A stretch of 64,000 bases of DNA, taken from positions 5,891,001 through 5,955,000 of the forward strand of contig CANXME010002275.1 of assembly GCA_948144175.1 (NCBI GenBank), in the 5' to 3' direction. Position 1 is the stretch's first letter. Every line of letters begins with the position of its first letter. Under the pieces are notes generated by a model. It did not search any database and had not been told where the DNA came from. It saw nothing but the letters and a program-made list of their open reading frames with translations. Source of the DNA: Closterium sp. NIES-65 (lineage: Eukaryota > Streptophyta > Zygnematophyceae > Desmidiales > Closteriaceae). The translations under genes and the position numbers were made by a program. Shown here piece after piece: positions 48,650 through 62,362 of this stretch.

Positions 48650-50977
48650 CTTGTTCTTGCAATTTTGCACACGCTAGGCCCTTGATCTTGCAATTTTGCA
48701 CTCGCTAGGCCCTTGTTCTTGCAGTTTTGCACTCGCTTGGCCCTTGTTCTTGCGGTTTTGCACACGCTAGGCCCTTCTTCTTGCAATTTTGCACTCGCTA
48801 GGCCCTTGTTCTTGCAATTTTGCACATGCTAGGCCCTTGTTCTTGCTATTTTGCACACGCTAGGCCCTTGTTCTTGCTATTTTGCACTCGCTAGGCCCAT
48901 GTTCTTGCTATTTTGCACACGCTAGGCCCTTGTTCTTGCTATTTTGCACTCGCTAGGCCCTTACTCTTGCTATTTTGCACACGCTAGGCCCTTGTTCTTG
49001 CAATTGTGCACACGCTAGGCCCTTGTTCTTGCAATTTTGCACACGCTAAGCCCTTGTTCTTGCTATTTTGCACACGCTAGGCCCTTGTTCTTGCAATTTT
49101 GCACTCGCTAGGCCCTTGTTCTTGCTATTTTGCAGACGCTAGGCCCTTGTTCTTGCAATTTTGCACACGATTAGCTCTTGTTCTAGCTATTTTGCACACG
49201 CTAGGCCCTTGTACTTGCAATTTTGCACTCACTAGGCCCTTGTTCTTGCAATTTTGCACACGCTAGGCCCTTGTTCTTGCTATTTTGCACACGCTAATCC
49301 CTTGTTCTTGCTATTTTGCACATGCTAGGCCCTTGTTCTTAAAATTTTGCACATGCTAGGCCCGTGTTCTTGCTATTTTGCACACGCTAGGCCCTTGTTC
49401 CTGCAATTTTGCACATGCTAGGCCTTTGTTCTTGCAATTTTGCACTCGCTAGGCCCTTGTTCTTGCAGTTTTGCACTCGCTAGGCCCTTGTTCTTGCGGT
49501 TTTGCATACGCTAGGCCCTTGTTCTTCCAATTGTGCACACGCTAGGCCCTTGTTCTTGCAATTTTGCACACGCTAGGCCCTTGTTCTTGCAATTTTGCAC
49601 ATGCTAGGCCCTTAATCTTGCAGTTTTGCATTCGCTAGGCCCTTGTTCTTGCTATTTTGCACACGATAGGCCCTTGTTATTGCAATTTTGCACACGCTAG
49701 GCCCTTGTTCTTGCAATTTTGCACATTTTAGGCCATTGTTCTTGCAATTTTGCACTCGCTAGGCTCTTGCTCTTGCAATTTTGCACTCGCTAGGCCCTTG
49801 TTCTTGCAATTTTGCACACGCTAGGCCCTTGATCTTGCAATTTTGCACTCGCTAGGCCCTTGTTCTTGCAGTTTTGCACTCGCTTGGCCTTGTTCTTGCG
49901 GTTTTGCACACGCTAGGCCCTTCTTCTTGCAATTTTGCACTCGCTAGGCCCTTGTTCTTGCAATTTTGCACATGCTAGGCCCTTGTTCTTGCTATTTTGC
50001 ACACGCTAGGCCCTTGTTCTTGCTATTTTGCACTCGCTAGGCCCATGTTCTTGCTATTTTGCACACGCTAGGCCCTTGTTCTTGCTATTTTGCACTCGCT
50101 AGGCCCTTACTCTTGCTATTTTGCACACGCTAGGCCCTTGTTCTTGCAATTGTGCACACGCTAGGCCCTTGTTCTTGCAATTTTGCACACGCTAAGCCCT
50201 TGTTCTTGCTATTTTGCACACGCTAGGCCCTTGTTCTTGCAATTTTGCACTCGCTAGGCCCTTGTTCTTGCTATTTTGCAGACGCTAGGCCCTTGTTCTT
50301 GCAATTTTGCACACGCTTAGCTCTTGTTCTAGCTATTTTGCACACGCTAGGCCCTTGTACTTGCAATTTTGCACTCACTAGGCCCTTGTTCTTGCAATTT
50401 TGCACACGCTAGGCCCTTGTTCTTGCTATTTTGCACACGCTAATCCCTTGTTCTTGCTATTTTGCACATGCTAGGCCCTTGTTCTTAAAATTTTGCACAT
50501 GCTAGGCCCGTGTTCTTGCTATTTTGCACACGCTAGGCCCTTGTTCCTGCAATTTTGCACATGCTAGGCCTTTGTTCTTGCAATTTTGCACTCGCTAGGC
50601 CCTTGTTCTTGCAGTTTTGCACTCGCTAGGCCCTTGTTCTTGTGGTTTTGCATACGCTAGGCCCTTGTTCTTCCAATTGTGCACACGCTAGGCCCTTGTT
50701 CTTGCAATTTTGCACACGCTAGGCCCTTGTTCTTGCAATTTTGCACATGCTAGGCCCTTAATCTTGCAGTTTTGCATTCGCTAGGCCCTTGTTCTTGCTA
50801 TTTTGCACACGATAGGCCCTTGTTATTGCAATTTTGCACACGCTAGGCCCTTGTTCTTGCAATTTTGCACATTTTAGGCCATTGTTCTTGCAATTTTGCA
50901 CTCGCTAGGCTCTTGCTCTTGCAATTTTGCACTCGCTAGGCCCTTGTTCTTGCAATTTTGCACACGCTAGGCCCTTG
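48650..50977 (+). repeat. 37-monomer HOR, tandem pair (1,147/1,146 bp)
   Basis: CTTGATCTTG at 48,681 recurs at 49,828 (1,147 bp, 37 x 31), and TTAGCTCTTG at 49,171 recurs at 50,317 (1,146 bp). The single-base change in period comes from GCTTGGCCTTG near 49,885, which lost one C. Shared rare forms include TGCAGACG, TTGTACTTGC, GCTAATCCC, TTGTTCCTGC and CTTAATCTTGC. Differences are few (CACGATTAG against CACGCTTAG, TTGCGG against TTGTGG). Confidence 0.88.
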
Positions 50978-53900
50978 TTCTTGCAATTTTGCACACGCTA
51001 GGCCTTTGTTCTTGCGATTTTGCACTCGCTAAGCCCTTGTTCTTGCAGTTTTGCACTCGCTAGGCCCTTGTTCTTGCAATTTTGCACACGCTAGGCCCTT
51101 GTTCTTGCAATTTTGCACACGCTAGGCCCTTGTTCTTGAAATTTTGCACTTGCTAGGCCCTTGTTCTTGCAATTTTGCACATGCCTAGCCCATGTTCTTG
51201 TTATTTTGCACACGCTAGGCCCTTGTTCTTGCAATTTTGCACACGCTAGGCCCTTGTTCTTGCAATTTTGCACATCCTAGGCAATTGTTCTTGCAATTTT
51301 GCACTCACTAGGCCCTTGTTCTTGCAGTTTTGCACTCGTTAGGCCCTTGTTGTTGCAATTTGGCACACGCTAGGCCCTTGTTCTTGCAATTTTGCACACG
51401 CTAGGCCCTTGTTCTTGCAATTTTGCACACGCTAGGCCCTTTTTCTTGCTATTTTGTACATGCTAGGCCCTTGTTCTTGCTATTTTGCACGTGCTAGGCC
51501 CTTGTTCTTGCAATATTGCACACGCTAGGCCCTTGTTCTTGCAATATTGCACACGCTAGGTCCTTGTTCTTGTAGTTTTGCATTCGTTAGGCCCTTGTTC
51601 TTGCAGTTTTGCACACGCTAGGCCCTCGTTCTTGCAATTTTGCACACGCTAGGCTCTTTTTCTTGCTATTTTGCACACGCTAGGCCCTTGTTATTGCAAT
51701 ATTGCACACGCTAGGCCCTTGTTCTTGCAATATTGCATACGCTAGGCCCTTGTTCTTGCAATTTTGCACGTGTTAGGCCCTTGTTCTTGCAGTTTTGCAC
51801 ACGCTAGGCCCTTGTTCTTGCAATTTTGCACTCGCTAGGCCCTTGTTCTTGCAGTTTTGCAATCACTAGGCCCTTGTTCTTGCAATTTTGCACACGCTAG
51901 GCCCTTGTTCTTGCAATTTTGCACACGCTAGGCCCTTGATCTTGCAATTTTGCACTCGCTAGGCCCTTGTTCTTGCTGTTTTGCACGTGCTAGGCCCTGG
52001 TTCTTGCAATTTTGCACTCGCTAGGCCCTTCTTCTTGCAGTTTTGCAATCACTAGGCCCTTGTTCTTGCAATTTTGCACACGCTAGGCCCTTGTTCTTGC
52101 AATTTTGCACACGCTAGGCCCATGGATCTTGCAATTTTGCACTCGCTAGGCCCTTGTTCTTGCAGTTTTGCACTCGCTTGGCCCTTGTTCTTGCGATTGT
52201 GCACACGCTAGGCCCTTGTTCTTGCAATTTTGCACTCGCTAGGCCCTTGTTCTTGCATTTTTGTACACGCTAGGCCCTTGTTCTTGCAATTTTGCACTCG
52301 CTAGGCCCATGTTTTTGCTATTTTGCACACGCTAGGCCCTTGTTCTTGCTATTTTGCACTCGCTAGGCCCTTGTTCTTGCAATTGTGCACACGCTAGGCC
52401 CTTGTTCTTGCAATTTTGCACACGCTAAGCCCTTTTTCTAGCTATTTTGCACACGCTAGGCCCTTGTTCTTGCAATTTTGCACATGCTAGGCCCTTGTTC
52501 TTGCAATTTTGCACACGCTAGGCCCTTTTTCTTGCTATTTTGCACATGCTAGGCCCTTGTTCTTGCTATTTTGCACGTGCTAGGCCCTTGTTCTTGCAAT
52601 ATTGCACACGCTAGGCCCTTGTTCTTGCAATATTGCACACGCTAGGTCCTTGTTCTTGTAGTTTTGCATTCGTTAGGCCCTTGTTCTTGCAGTTTTGCAC
52701 ACGCTAGGCCCTCGTTCTTGCAATTTTGCACACGCTAGGCCCTTGTTCTTGCAATATTGCACACGCTAGGCCCTTGTTCTTGCAATATTGCACACGCTAG
52801 GCCCTTGTTCTTGCAATATTGCATACGCTAGGCCCTTGTTCTTGCAATTTTGCACACGCTCGGCCCTTGTTCTTGCAATTTTGCACGCGCTAGGCACTTG
52901 TTCTTGCTATTTTGCACGTGCTAGGCCCTGGTTCTTGCAATTTTGCACATGCTAGGCCCTTGTTCTTGCAATTTTGCACTCGCTAGGCCCTTGTTCTTGC
53001 AGTTTTGCACACGCTAGGCCCTTGTTCTTGCAATTTTGCACACGCTAGGCCCTTGTTCTTGCAATTTTGCACACGCTAGGCCCTTGATCTTGCAATTTTG
53101 CACTCGCTAGGCCCTTGTTCTTGCAGTTTTGCACTCGCTTGGCCCTTGTTCTTGCGGTTTTGCACACGCTAGGCCCTTCTTCTTGCAATTTTGCACTCGC
53201 TAGGCCCTTGTTCTTGCAATTTTGCACACGCTAGGCCCTTGTTCTTGCAATTTTGCACTCGCTAGGCCCATGTTCTTGCTATTTTGCACACGCTAGGCCC
53301 TTGTTCTTGCAATTTTGCACTCGCTAGGCCCTTATTCTTGCTATTTTGCACACGCTAGGCCCTTGTTCTTGCAATTGTGCACACGTTAGGCCCTTGTTCT
53401 TGCAATTTTGCACACGCTAGGCCCTTGTTCTAGCAATTTTGCACTCGCTAGGCCCTTGTTCTTGCAATTTTGCACTCGCTAGGCCCTTGTTCTTGCAATT
53501 TTGCACACGCTAGGCCCTTGTTCTTGCAATTTTGCACTCGCTAGGCCCATGTTTTTGCTATTTTGCACACGCTAGGCCCTTGTTCTTGCTATTTTGCACT
53601 CGCTAGGCCCTCATTCTTGCTATTTTGCATACGCTAGGCCCTTGTTCCTGCAATTGTGCACACGCTAGGCCCTTGTTCTTGCAATTTTGCACACGCTAAG
53701 CCCTTGTTCTAGCTATTTTGCACACACTAGGCCCTTGTTCTTGCAATTTTGCACTCGCTAGGCCCATGTTCTTGCTATTTTGCACACGCTAGGCCCTTGT
53801 TCTTGCTATTTTGCACTCGCTAGACCCTTATTCTTCCAATTTTGCACTTGCTAGGCCCTTGTTCTTCCAATTTTGCACACGCTAGGCCCTTGTTCTTGCT

Positions 53901-56442
53901 ATTTTGCACACGCTAGGCCCTTGTTCTTAAAAGTTTGCACATGCTAGGCCCGTGTTCTTGCTATTTTGCACACGCTAGGCCCTTGTTCTTCCAATTTTGC
54001 ACACGCTAGGCCCTTGTTCTTGAAATTGCGCACTCGCTAGGCCCTTGTTCTTGAAATTTTGCACACGCTATGCTCTTGTTCTTGCAATTTTGCACACGCT
54101 AGGCCCTTGTTCTTGCAATTTTGTACTCGCTAGGCCCTTGTTCTTGCAATTTTGCACATGCTAGGCCCTTGTTCTTGCAATTTTGCACATGCCTGGCCCA
54201 TGTTTTTGTTATTTTGCACACGCTTGGCCCTTGTTCTTGCAATTTTGCACACGCTAGGCCCTTGTTCTTGCAATTTTGCACATCCTAGGCAATTGTTCTT
54301 GCAATTTTGCACTCACTAGGCCCTTGTTCTTGCAGTTTTGCACTCGTTAGGCCCTTGTTCTTGCAATTTTGCACACGCTAGGCCCTTGTTCTTGCAACTT
54401 TGCACACGCTAGGCCCTTGTTCTTGCAATTTTGCACACGCTAGGCCCTTTTTCTTGCTATTTTGCACATGCTAGGCCCTTGTTCTTGCTATTTTGCACGT
54501 GCTAGGCCCTTGTTCTTGCAATATTGCACATGCTAGGCCCTTGTTCTTGCAATATTGCACACGCTAGGTCCTTGTTCTTGTAGTTTTGCATTCTTAGGCC
54601 CTTGTTCTTGCAGTTTTGCACACGCTAGGCCCTCGTTCTTGCAACTTTGCACACGCTAGGCCCTTGTTCTTGCAATATTGCACACGCTAGGCCCTTGTTC
54701 TTGCAATATTGCACACGCTAGGCCCTTGTTCTTGCAATATTGCATACGCTAGGCCCTTGTTCTTGCAATTTTGCACACACTAGGCCCTTGTTCTTGCAAT
54801 TGTGCACACGCTAGGCACTTGTTCTTGCTATTTTGCACGTGCTAGGCCCTGGTTCTTGCAATTTTGCACACGCTAGGCCCTTGTTCTTGCAATTTTGCAC
54901 ACGCTAGGCCCTTGATCTTGCAATTTTGCACTCGCTAGGCCCTTGTTCTTGCAGTTTTGCACTTGCTTGGCCCTTGTTCTTGCAGTTTTGCACACGCTAG
55001 GCCCTTCTTCTTGCAATTTTGCACTCGCTAGGCCCTTGTTCTTGCAATTTTGCACACGCTAGGCCCTTGTTCTTGCAATTTTGCACTCGCTAGGCCCATG
55101 TTCTTGCTATTTTGCACACGCTAGGCCCTTGTTCTTGCTATTTTGCACTCGCTAGGCCCTTATTCTTGCTATTTTGCACACGCTAGGCCCTTGTTCTTGC
55201 AATTGTGCACACGCTAGGCCCTTGTTCTTGCAATTTTGCACACGCTAAGCCCTTGTTCTAGCTATTTTGCACACGCTAGGCCCTTGTTCTTGCAATTTTG
55301 CACATGCTAGGCCCTTGTTCTTGCAATTTTGCACACGCTAGGACCCTTTTCTTGCTATTTTGCACATGCTAGGCCCTTGTTCTTGCTATTTTGCACGTGC
55401 TAGGCCCTTGTTCTTGCAATATTGCACACGCTAGGCCCTTGTTCTTGCAATATTGCACACGCTAGGTCCTTGTTCTTGTAGTTTTGCATTCGTTAGGCCC
55501 TTGTTCTTGCAGTTTTGCACACGCTAGGCCCTCTTTCTCGCAATTTTGCACATGCTAGGCCCTTGTTCTTGCAATATTGCACACGCTAGGCCCTTGTTCT
55601 TGCAATATTGCACACGCTAGGCCCTTGTTCTTGCAATATTGCATACGCTAGGCCCTTGTTCTTGCAATTTTGCACACGCTAGGCCCTTGTTCTTGCAATT
55701 TTGCACGCGCTAGGCACTTGTTCTTGCTATTTTGCACGTGCTAGGCCCTGGTTCTTGCAATTTTGCACATGCTAGGCCCTTGTTCTTGCAATTTTGCACT
55801 CGCTAGGCCCTTGTTCTTGCAGTTTTGCACTCACTAGGCCCTTGTTCTTGCAATTTTGCACACGCTAGGCCCTTGTTCTTGCAATTTTGCACACGCTAGG
55901 CCATTGATCTTGCAATTTTGCACTCGCTAGGCCCTTGTTCTTGCAGTTTTGCACTCGCTTGGCCCTTGTACTTGCGGTTTTGCACACGCTAGGCCCTTCT
56001 GCTTGCGATTTTGCACTCGCTAGGCCCTTGTTCTTGCAATTTTGCACACGCTAGGCCCTTGTTCTTGCAATTTTGCACTCGCTAGGCCCATGTTCTTGCT
56101 ATTTTGCACACGCTAGGCCCTTGTTCTTGCAATTTTGCACTCGCTAGGCCCTTATTCTTGCTATTTTGCACACGCTAGGCCCTTGTTCTTGCAATTGTGC
56201 ACACGCTAGGCCCTTGTTCTTGCAATTTTGCACACGCTAAGCTCTTGTTCTAGCTATTTTGCACACGCTAGGCCCTTGTTCTTGCAATTTTGCACTCGCT
56301 AGGCCCATGTTCTTGCTATTTTGCACACGCTAGGCCCTTGTCCTTGCTATTTTGCACTCGCTAGGCCCTTATTCTTGCTTGTTTGCACACGCTAGGCCCT
56401 TGTTCTTGCAATTTTGCACACGCTAGGCCCTTGTTCTTCCAA
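50978..56442 (+). repeat. Module series spaced 35, 62 and 29 monomers
   Basis: The marker AGGTCCTTGTTCTTGTAG lies at 51,558, 52,644, 54,566 and 55,464. The spacings are 1,086 bp (35 monomers plus 1, from CCATGGATC near 52,121), 1,922 bp (62 monomers) and 898 bp (29 monomers minus 1, from GCATTCTTAGG near 54,590). Each marker follows one CACGTG monomer and two AATATT monomers and precedes a CTCG-type monomer and AATATT monomers ending in CATACG. Substitutions between modules are more frequent than in the 28-46 kb duplications. This is the last stretch with AATATT, CACGTG and TGTAG monomers. Confidence 0.82.
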
Positions 56443-57926
56443 TTTTGCACTCGCTAGGCCCATGTTCTTGCTATTTTGCACACGCTAGGCCCTTGTTCTT
56501 GCAATTTTGCACTCGCTAGGCCCTTATTCTTGCTATTTTGCACACGCTAGGCCCTTGTTCTTGCAATTGTGCACACGCTAGGCCCTTGTTCTTGCAATTT
56601 TGCACACGCTAAGCCCTTGTTCTAGCTATTTTGCACACGCTAGGCCCTTGTTCTTGCAATTTTGCACTCGCTAGGCCCATGTTCTTGCTATTTTGCACAC
56701 GCTAGGCCCTTGTTCTTGCTTTTTTGCACTCGCTAGGCCCATATTCTTGCTTGTTTGCACACGCTAGGCCCTTGTTCTTGCAATTTTGCACACGCTAGGC
56801 CCTTGTTCTTCCAATTTTGCACTCACTAGGCCCTTGTTCTTGCAATTTTGCACACGCTAGGCCCTTGTTCTTGCTATTTTGCACACGCTAATCTCTATTC
56901 TTGCTATTTTGCACACACTAGGCCCTTGTTCTTAAAATTTGCACATGCTAGGCCCGTGTTCTTGCTGTTTTGCACACGCTAGGCCCTTGTTCTTCCAATT
57001 TTGCACACGAAAGGCCCTTGTTCTTGAAATTCCGCACTCGCTAGGCCCTTGTTCTTGAAATTTTACACACGCTAGGCCCTTGTTCTTGCAATTTTGCAAA
57101 CGCTAGGCCCTTGTTCTTGCAATTTTGCACTCGCTAGGCCCTTGTTCATGCAATTTTGCACACGCTAGGCCCTTGTTCTTGCAATTTTGCACTCGCTAGG
57201 CCCATGTTCTTGCTATTTTGCACACGCTAGGCCCTTGTTCTTGCAATTTTGCACTCGCTAGGCCCTTATTCTTGCTATTTTGCACACGCTAGGCCCTTGT
57301 TCTTGCAATTGTGCACACGCTAGGCCCTTGTTCTTGCTATTTTGCACACGCTAAGCCCTTGTTCTAGCTATTTTGCACACGCTAGGCCCTTGTTCTTGCA
57401 ATTTTGCACTCGCTAGGCCCATGTTCTTGCTATTTTGCACACGCTAGGCCCTTGTTCTTGCTTTTTTGCACTCGCTAGGCCCATATTCTTGCTTGTTTGC
57501 ACACGCTAGGCCCTTGTTCTTGCAATTTTGCACACGCTAGGCCCTTGTTCTTCCAATTTTGCACTCACTAGGCCCTTGTTCTTGCAATTTTGCACACGCT
57601 AGGCCCTTGTTCTTGCTATTTTGCACACGCTAATCTCTATTCTTGCTATTTTGCACACACTAGGCCCTTGTTCTTAAAATTTGCACATGCTAGGCCCGTG
57701 TTCTTGCTGTTTTGCACACGCTAGGCCCTTGTTCTTCCAATTTTGCACACGAAAGGCCCTTGTTCTTGAAATTCCGCACTCGCTAGGCCCTTGTTCTTGA
57801 AATTTTACACACGCTAGGCCCTTGTTCTTGCAATTTTGCAAACGCTAGGCCCTTGTTCTTGCAATTTTGCACTCGCTAGGCCCTTGTTCTTGCAATTTTG
57901 CACACGCTAGGCCCTTGTTCTTGCAA
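56443..57926 (+). repeat. 742-bp (24-monomer) tandem pair
   Basis: TAATCTCTAT lies at 56,889 and 57,631, 742 bp apart. That is 24 x 31 minus 2, with one base lost in TAATCTCTATTC and one in CTTAAAATTTGC. The pair shares CTTGCTTTTTTGC, CATATTCTTGCTTG, GAAAGGCCC and AATTCCGCACTCG monomers. A diverged third version follows at about 57,927-58,480, with CGATAGGCCC and TAATCCCTTG and a 2-bp shorter GCACACTAGGCCC near 58,270. This 24-monomer unit has different variants from the 744-bp unit. Confidence 0.88.
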
Positions 57927-58379
57927 TTGTGCACACGCTAGGCCCTTGTTCTTGCAAGTTTGCACACGCTAAGCCCTTGTTCTAGCTATTTTGCACACGC
58001 TAGGCCCTTGTTGTGTCAATTTTGCACTCGCTAGGCCCATGTTCTTGCTATTTTGCACACGCTAGGCCCTTACTCTTGCTATTTTGCACTCGCTGGGCCC
58101 TTTTTCTTGCTTGTTTGCACACGCTAGGCCCTTGTTCTTGCAATTTTGCACACGCTAGGCCCTTGTTCTTCCAATTTTGCACTCGCTAGGCCCTTGTTCT
58201 TGCAATTTTGCACACGCTAGGCCCTTGTTCTTGCTATTTTGCACACGCTAATCCCTTGTTCTTGCTATTTTGCACACTAGGCCCTTGTTCTTAAACTTTT
58301 GCACATGCTAGGCCCGTGTTCTTCCTATTTTGCACACGCTAGGCCCTTGTTCTTCCAATTTTGCACACGATAGGCCCTT

Positions 58380-58875
58380 GTTCTTGAAATTCCGCACTCG
58401 CTAGGCCCTTGTTCTTGAAATTTTACACACGCTAGGCCCTTGTTCTTGCAATTTTACACACGCTAGGCCCTTGTTCTTGCAATTTTGCACTCGCTAGGCC
58501 CTTATTCTTGCTATTTTGCATACGCTAGGCCCTTGTTCTTGCAATTGTGCACACGCTAGGCCCTTGTTCTTGCAATTTTGCACACGCTAAGCCCTTGTTC
58601 TAGCTATTTTGCACACGCTAGGCCCTTGTTCTTGAAATTCCGCACTCGCTAGGCCCTTGTTCTTGAAATTTTACACACGCTAGGCCCTTGTTCTTGCAAT
58701 TTTGCACACGCTAGGCCCTTGTTCTTGCAATTTTGCACTCGCTAGGCCCTTATTCTTGCTATTTTGCATACGCTAGGCCCTTGTTCTTGCAATTGTGCAC
58801 ACGCTAGGCCCTTGTTCTTGCAATTTTGCACACGCTAAGCCCTTGTTCTAGCTATTTTGCACACGCTAGGCCCTT
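58380..58875 (+). repeat. 8-monomer (248-bp) tandem duplication
   Basis: CTTATTCTTG at 58,501 recurs at 58,749, exactly 248 bp (8 x 31) later. The AATTCCGCACTCG and AATTTTACACACG monomers before it repeat in step. The copies run roughly 58,380-58,627 and 58,628-58,875. Confidence 0.82.
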
Positions 58876-61800
58876 GTTCTTGCAATTTTGCACTCGCTAG
58901 GCCCTTGTTCTTGCAATTTTGCACACGCTAGGCCCTTGTTCTTGCAATTTTGCACTCGCTAGGCCCATGTTTTTGCTATTTTGCACACGCTAGGCCCTTG
59001 TTCTTGCTATTTTGCACTCGCTAGGCCCTTATTCTTGCTATTTTGCATACGCTAGGCCCTTGTTCTTGCAATTGTGCACACGCTAGGCCCTTGTTCTTGC
59101 AATTTTGCACACGCTAAGCCCTTGTTCTAGCTATTTTGCACACGCTAGGCCCTTGTTCTTGCAATTTTGCACTCGCTAGGCCCATGTTCTTGCTATTTTG
59201 CACACGCTAGGCCCTTGTTCTTGCTATTTTGCACTCGCTAGACCCTTGTTCTTCCAATTTTGCACTTGCTAGGCCCTTGTTCTTCCAATTTTGCACACGC
59301 TAGGCCCTTGTTCTTGCTATTTTGCACACGCTAGGCCCTTGTTCTTAAAAGTTTGCACATGCTAGGCCCGTGTTCTTGCTATTTTGCACACGCTAGGCCC
59401 TTGTTCTTCCAATTTTGCACACGCTAGGCCCTTGTTCTTGAAATTGCGCACTCGTTAGGCTCTTGTTCTTGAAATTTTGCACACGCTATGCTCTTGTTCT
59501 TGCAATTTTGCACACGCTAGGCCCTTGTTCTTGCAATTTTGTACTCGCTAGGCCCTTGTTCTTGCAATTTTGCACACGCTAGGCCCTTGTTCTTGCAATT
59601 TTGCAAACGCTAGGCCCTTGTTCTTGCAATTTTGCACTCGCTAGGCCCTTGTTCTTGCAATTTTGCACTTGCTAGGCCCTTGTTCTTGGAATTTTGCACA
59701 CGCTAGGCCCTTGTTCTTGAAATGTTGCACACGCTAGGCCCTTCTTCTCCCTTTTTTGCACATGCTAGGCCCTTGTTCTAGCTATTTTGCACACGCTAGG
59801 CCCTTGTTCTTCCAATTTTACACACGATAGGCCCTTGTTCTTGAAATTCCGCACTCGCTAGGCCCATGTTCTTGAAATTTTACACACGCTAGGCCCTTGT
59901 TCTTGCAATTTTGCAGACGCTAGGCCCTTGTTCTTGCAATTGTGCACACGCTAGGCCCTTGTTCTTGCAATTTTGCACACGCTAAGCCCTTGTTCTAGCA
60001 ATTTTGCACACGCTAGGCTCTTGTTCTTGCAATTTTGCACTCGCTAGGCCCATGTTCTTGCTATTTTGCACACGCTAGGCCCTTGTTCTTGCTATTTTGC
60101 ACACGCTAGGCCCTTGTTCTTCCAATTTTTCACTCGCTAGGCCCTTGTTCTTGCAATTTTGCACACGCTAGGCCCTTGTTCTTGCTATTTTGCACACGCG
60201 AATCCCTTGTTCTTGCTATTTTGCACACGCTAGGCCCTTGTTCTTAAAATTTTGCACATGCTAGGCCCGTGTTCTTGCTATTTTGCACACGCTAGGCCCT
60301 TGTTCTTCCAATTTTGCACACTATAGGCCCTTGTTCTTGAAATTCCGCACTCACTAGGCCCTTGTTCTTGAAATTTTACACACGCTAGGCCCTTGTTCTT
60401 GCAATTTTGCACACGCTAGGCCCTTGTTCTTGCAATTTTGCACTCGCTAGGCCCTTGTTCTTGCAATTTTGCACACGGTAGGCCCTTGTTCTTGCAATTT
60501 TGCACACGCTAGGCCCTTGTTCTTGCAATTTTGCACACGCTAGGCCCTTGTTCTTGCAATTTTGCACTCGCTAGGCCCTTATTCTTGCTATTTTGCATAC
60601 GCTAGGCCCTTGTTCTTGCAATTGTGCACACGCTAGGCCCTTGTTCTTGCAATTTTGCACACGCTAAGCCCTTGTTCTAGCTATTTTGCACACGCTAGGC
60701 CCTTGTTCTTGCAATTTTGCACTCGCTAGGCCCTTGTTCTTGCAATTTTGCACACGCTAGGCCCTTGTTCTTTCAATTTTGCACTCGCTAGGCCCATGTT
60801 TTTGCTATTTTGCACACGCTAGGCCCTTGTTCTTGCTATTTTGCACTCGCTAGGCCCTTATTGTTGCTATTTTGCATACGCTAGGCCCTTGTTCTTGCAA
60901 TTGTGCACACGCTAGGCCCTTGTTCTTGCAATTTTGCACACGCTAAGCCCTTGTTCTAGCTATTTTGCACACGCTAGGCCCTTGTTCTTGCAATTTTGCA
61001 CTCGCTAGGCCCATGTTCTTGCTATTTTGCACACGCTAGGCCCTTGTTCTTGCTATTTTGCACTCGCTAGACCCTTGTTCTTCCAATTTTGCACTTGCTA
61101 GGCCCTTGTTCTTCCAATTTTGCACACGCCAGGACCTTGTTCTTGCTATTTTGCACACGCTAGGCCCTTGTTCTTAAAAGTTTGCACATGCTAGGCCCGT
61201 GTTCTTGCTATTTTGCACACGCTAGGCCCTTGTTCTTCCAATTTTGCACACGCTAGGCCCTTGTTCTTGAAATTGCGCACTCGTTAGGCTCTTATTCTTG
61301 AAATTTTGCACACGCTATGCTCTTGTTCTTGCAATTTTGCACACGCTAGGCCCTTGTTCTTGCAATTTTGTACTCGCTAGGCCCTTGTTCTTGCAATTTT
61401 GCACACGCTAGGCCCTTGTTCTTGCAATTTTGCAAACGCTAGGCCCTTGTTCTTGCAATTTTGCACTCGCTAGGCCCTTGTTCTTGCAATTTTGCACTTG
61501 CTAGGCCCTTGTTCTTGGAATTTTGCACACGCTCGGCCCTTGTTCTTGAAATGTTGCACACGCTAGGCCCTTGTTCTCCCTTTTTTGCACATGCTAGGCC
61601 CTTGTTCTAGCTATTTTGCACACGCTAGGCCCTTGTTCTTCCAATTTTACACACGATAGGCCCTTGTTCTTGAAATTCCGCACTCGCTAGGCCCTTGTTC
61701 TTGAAATTTTACACACGCTAGGCCCTTGTTCTTGCAATTTTGCAGACGCTAGGCCCTTGTTCTTGCAATTGTGCACACGCTAGGCCCTTGTTCTTGCAAT

Positions 61801-62362
61801 TTTGCACACGCTAAGCCCTTGTTCTAGCAATTTTGCACACGCTAGGCTCTTGTTCTTGCAATTTTGCACTCGCTAGGCCCATGTTCTTGCTATTTTGCAC
61901 ACGCTAGGCCCTTGTTCTTGCTATTTTGCACACGCTAGGCCCTTGTTCTTCCAACTTTTCACTCGCTAGGCCCTTGTTCTTGCAATTTTGCACACGCTAG
62001 GCCCTTGTTCTTGCTATTTTGCACACGCGAATCCCTTGTTCTTGCTATTTTGCACACGCTAGGCCCTTGTTCTTAAAATTTTGCACATGCTAGGCCCGTG
62101 TTCTTGCTATTTTGCACACGCTAGGCCCTTGTTCTTCCAATTTTGCACACTATAGGCCCTTGTTCTTGAAATTCCGCACTCACTAGGCCCTTGTTCTTGA
62201 AATTTTACACACGCTAGGCCCTTGTTCTTGCAATTTTGCACACGCTAGGCCCTTGTTCTTGCAATTTTGCACTCGCTAGGCCCTTGTTCTTGCAATTTTG
62301 CACACGGTAGGCCCTTGTTCTTGCAATTTTGCACACGCTAGGCCCTTGTTCTTGCAATTTTG
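58685..62362 (+). repeat. 1,829-bp (59-monomer) tandem pair
   Basis: GACCCTTGTTCTTCC starts at 59,241 and 61,070, 1,829 bp apart (59 x 31 exactly). The CTTCTCCC or GTTCTCCC pyrimidine-rich monomer (about 59,750 and 61,573), GCGAATCCC, CACTATAGG and CACGGTAGG repeat in step. Single-base differences are visible: CTTTCAATTTT at 60,769, TTATTGTTGC near 60,860, GCCAGGACC near 61,128, and CAACTTTTC near 61,952. Similarity ends near 62,362. The internal order of CCGCACTCG, TTTACACACG and CAATTGTGCAC monomers relates it to the 742-bp unit. Confidence 0.9.

Noticed and set aside
59740-59775. Poly-pyrimidine stretch CTTCTCCCTTTTTTGC as a splice acceptor or retroelement tract
   Set aside because: It is a substituted monomer of normal length repeated at the 59-monomer period (about 61,573) and again near 62,905, with no exon or element around it.
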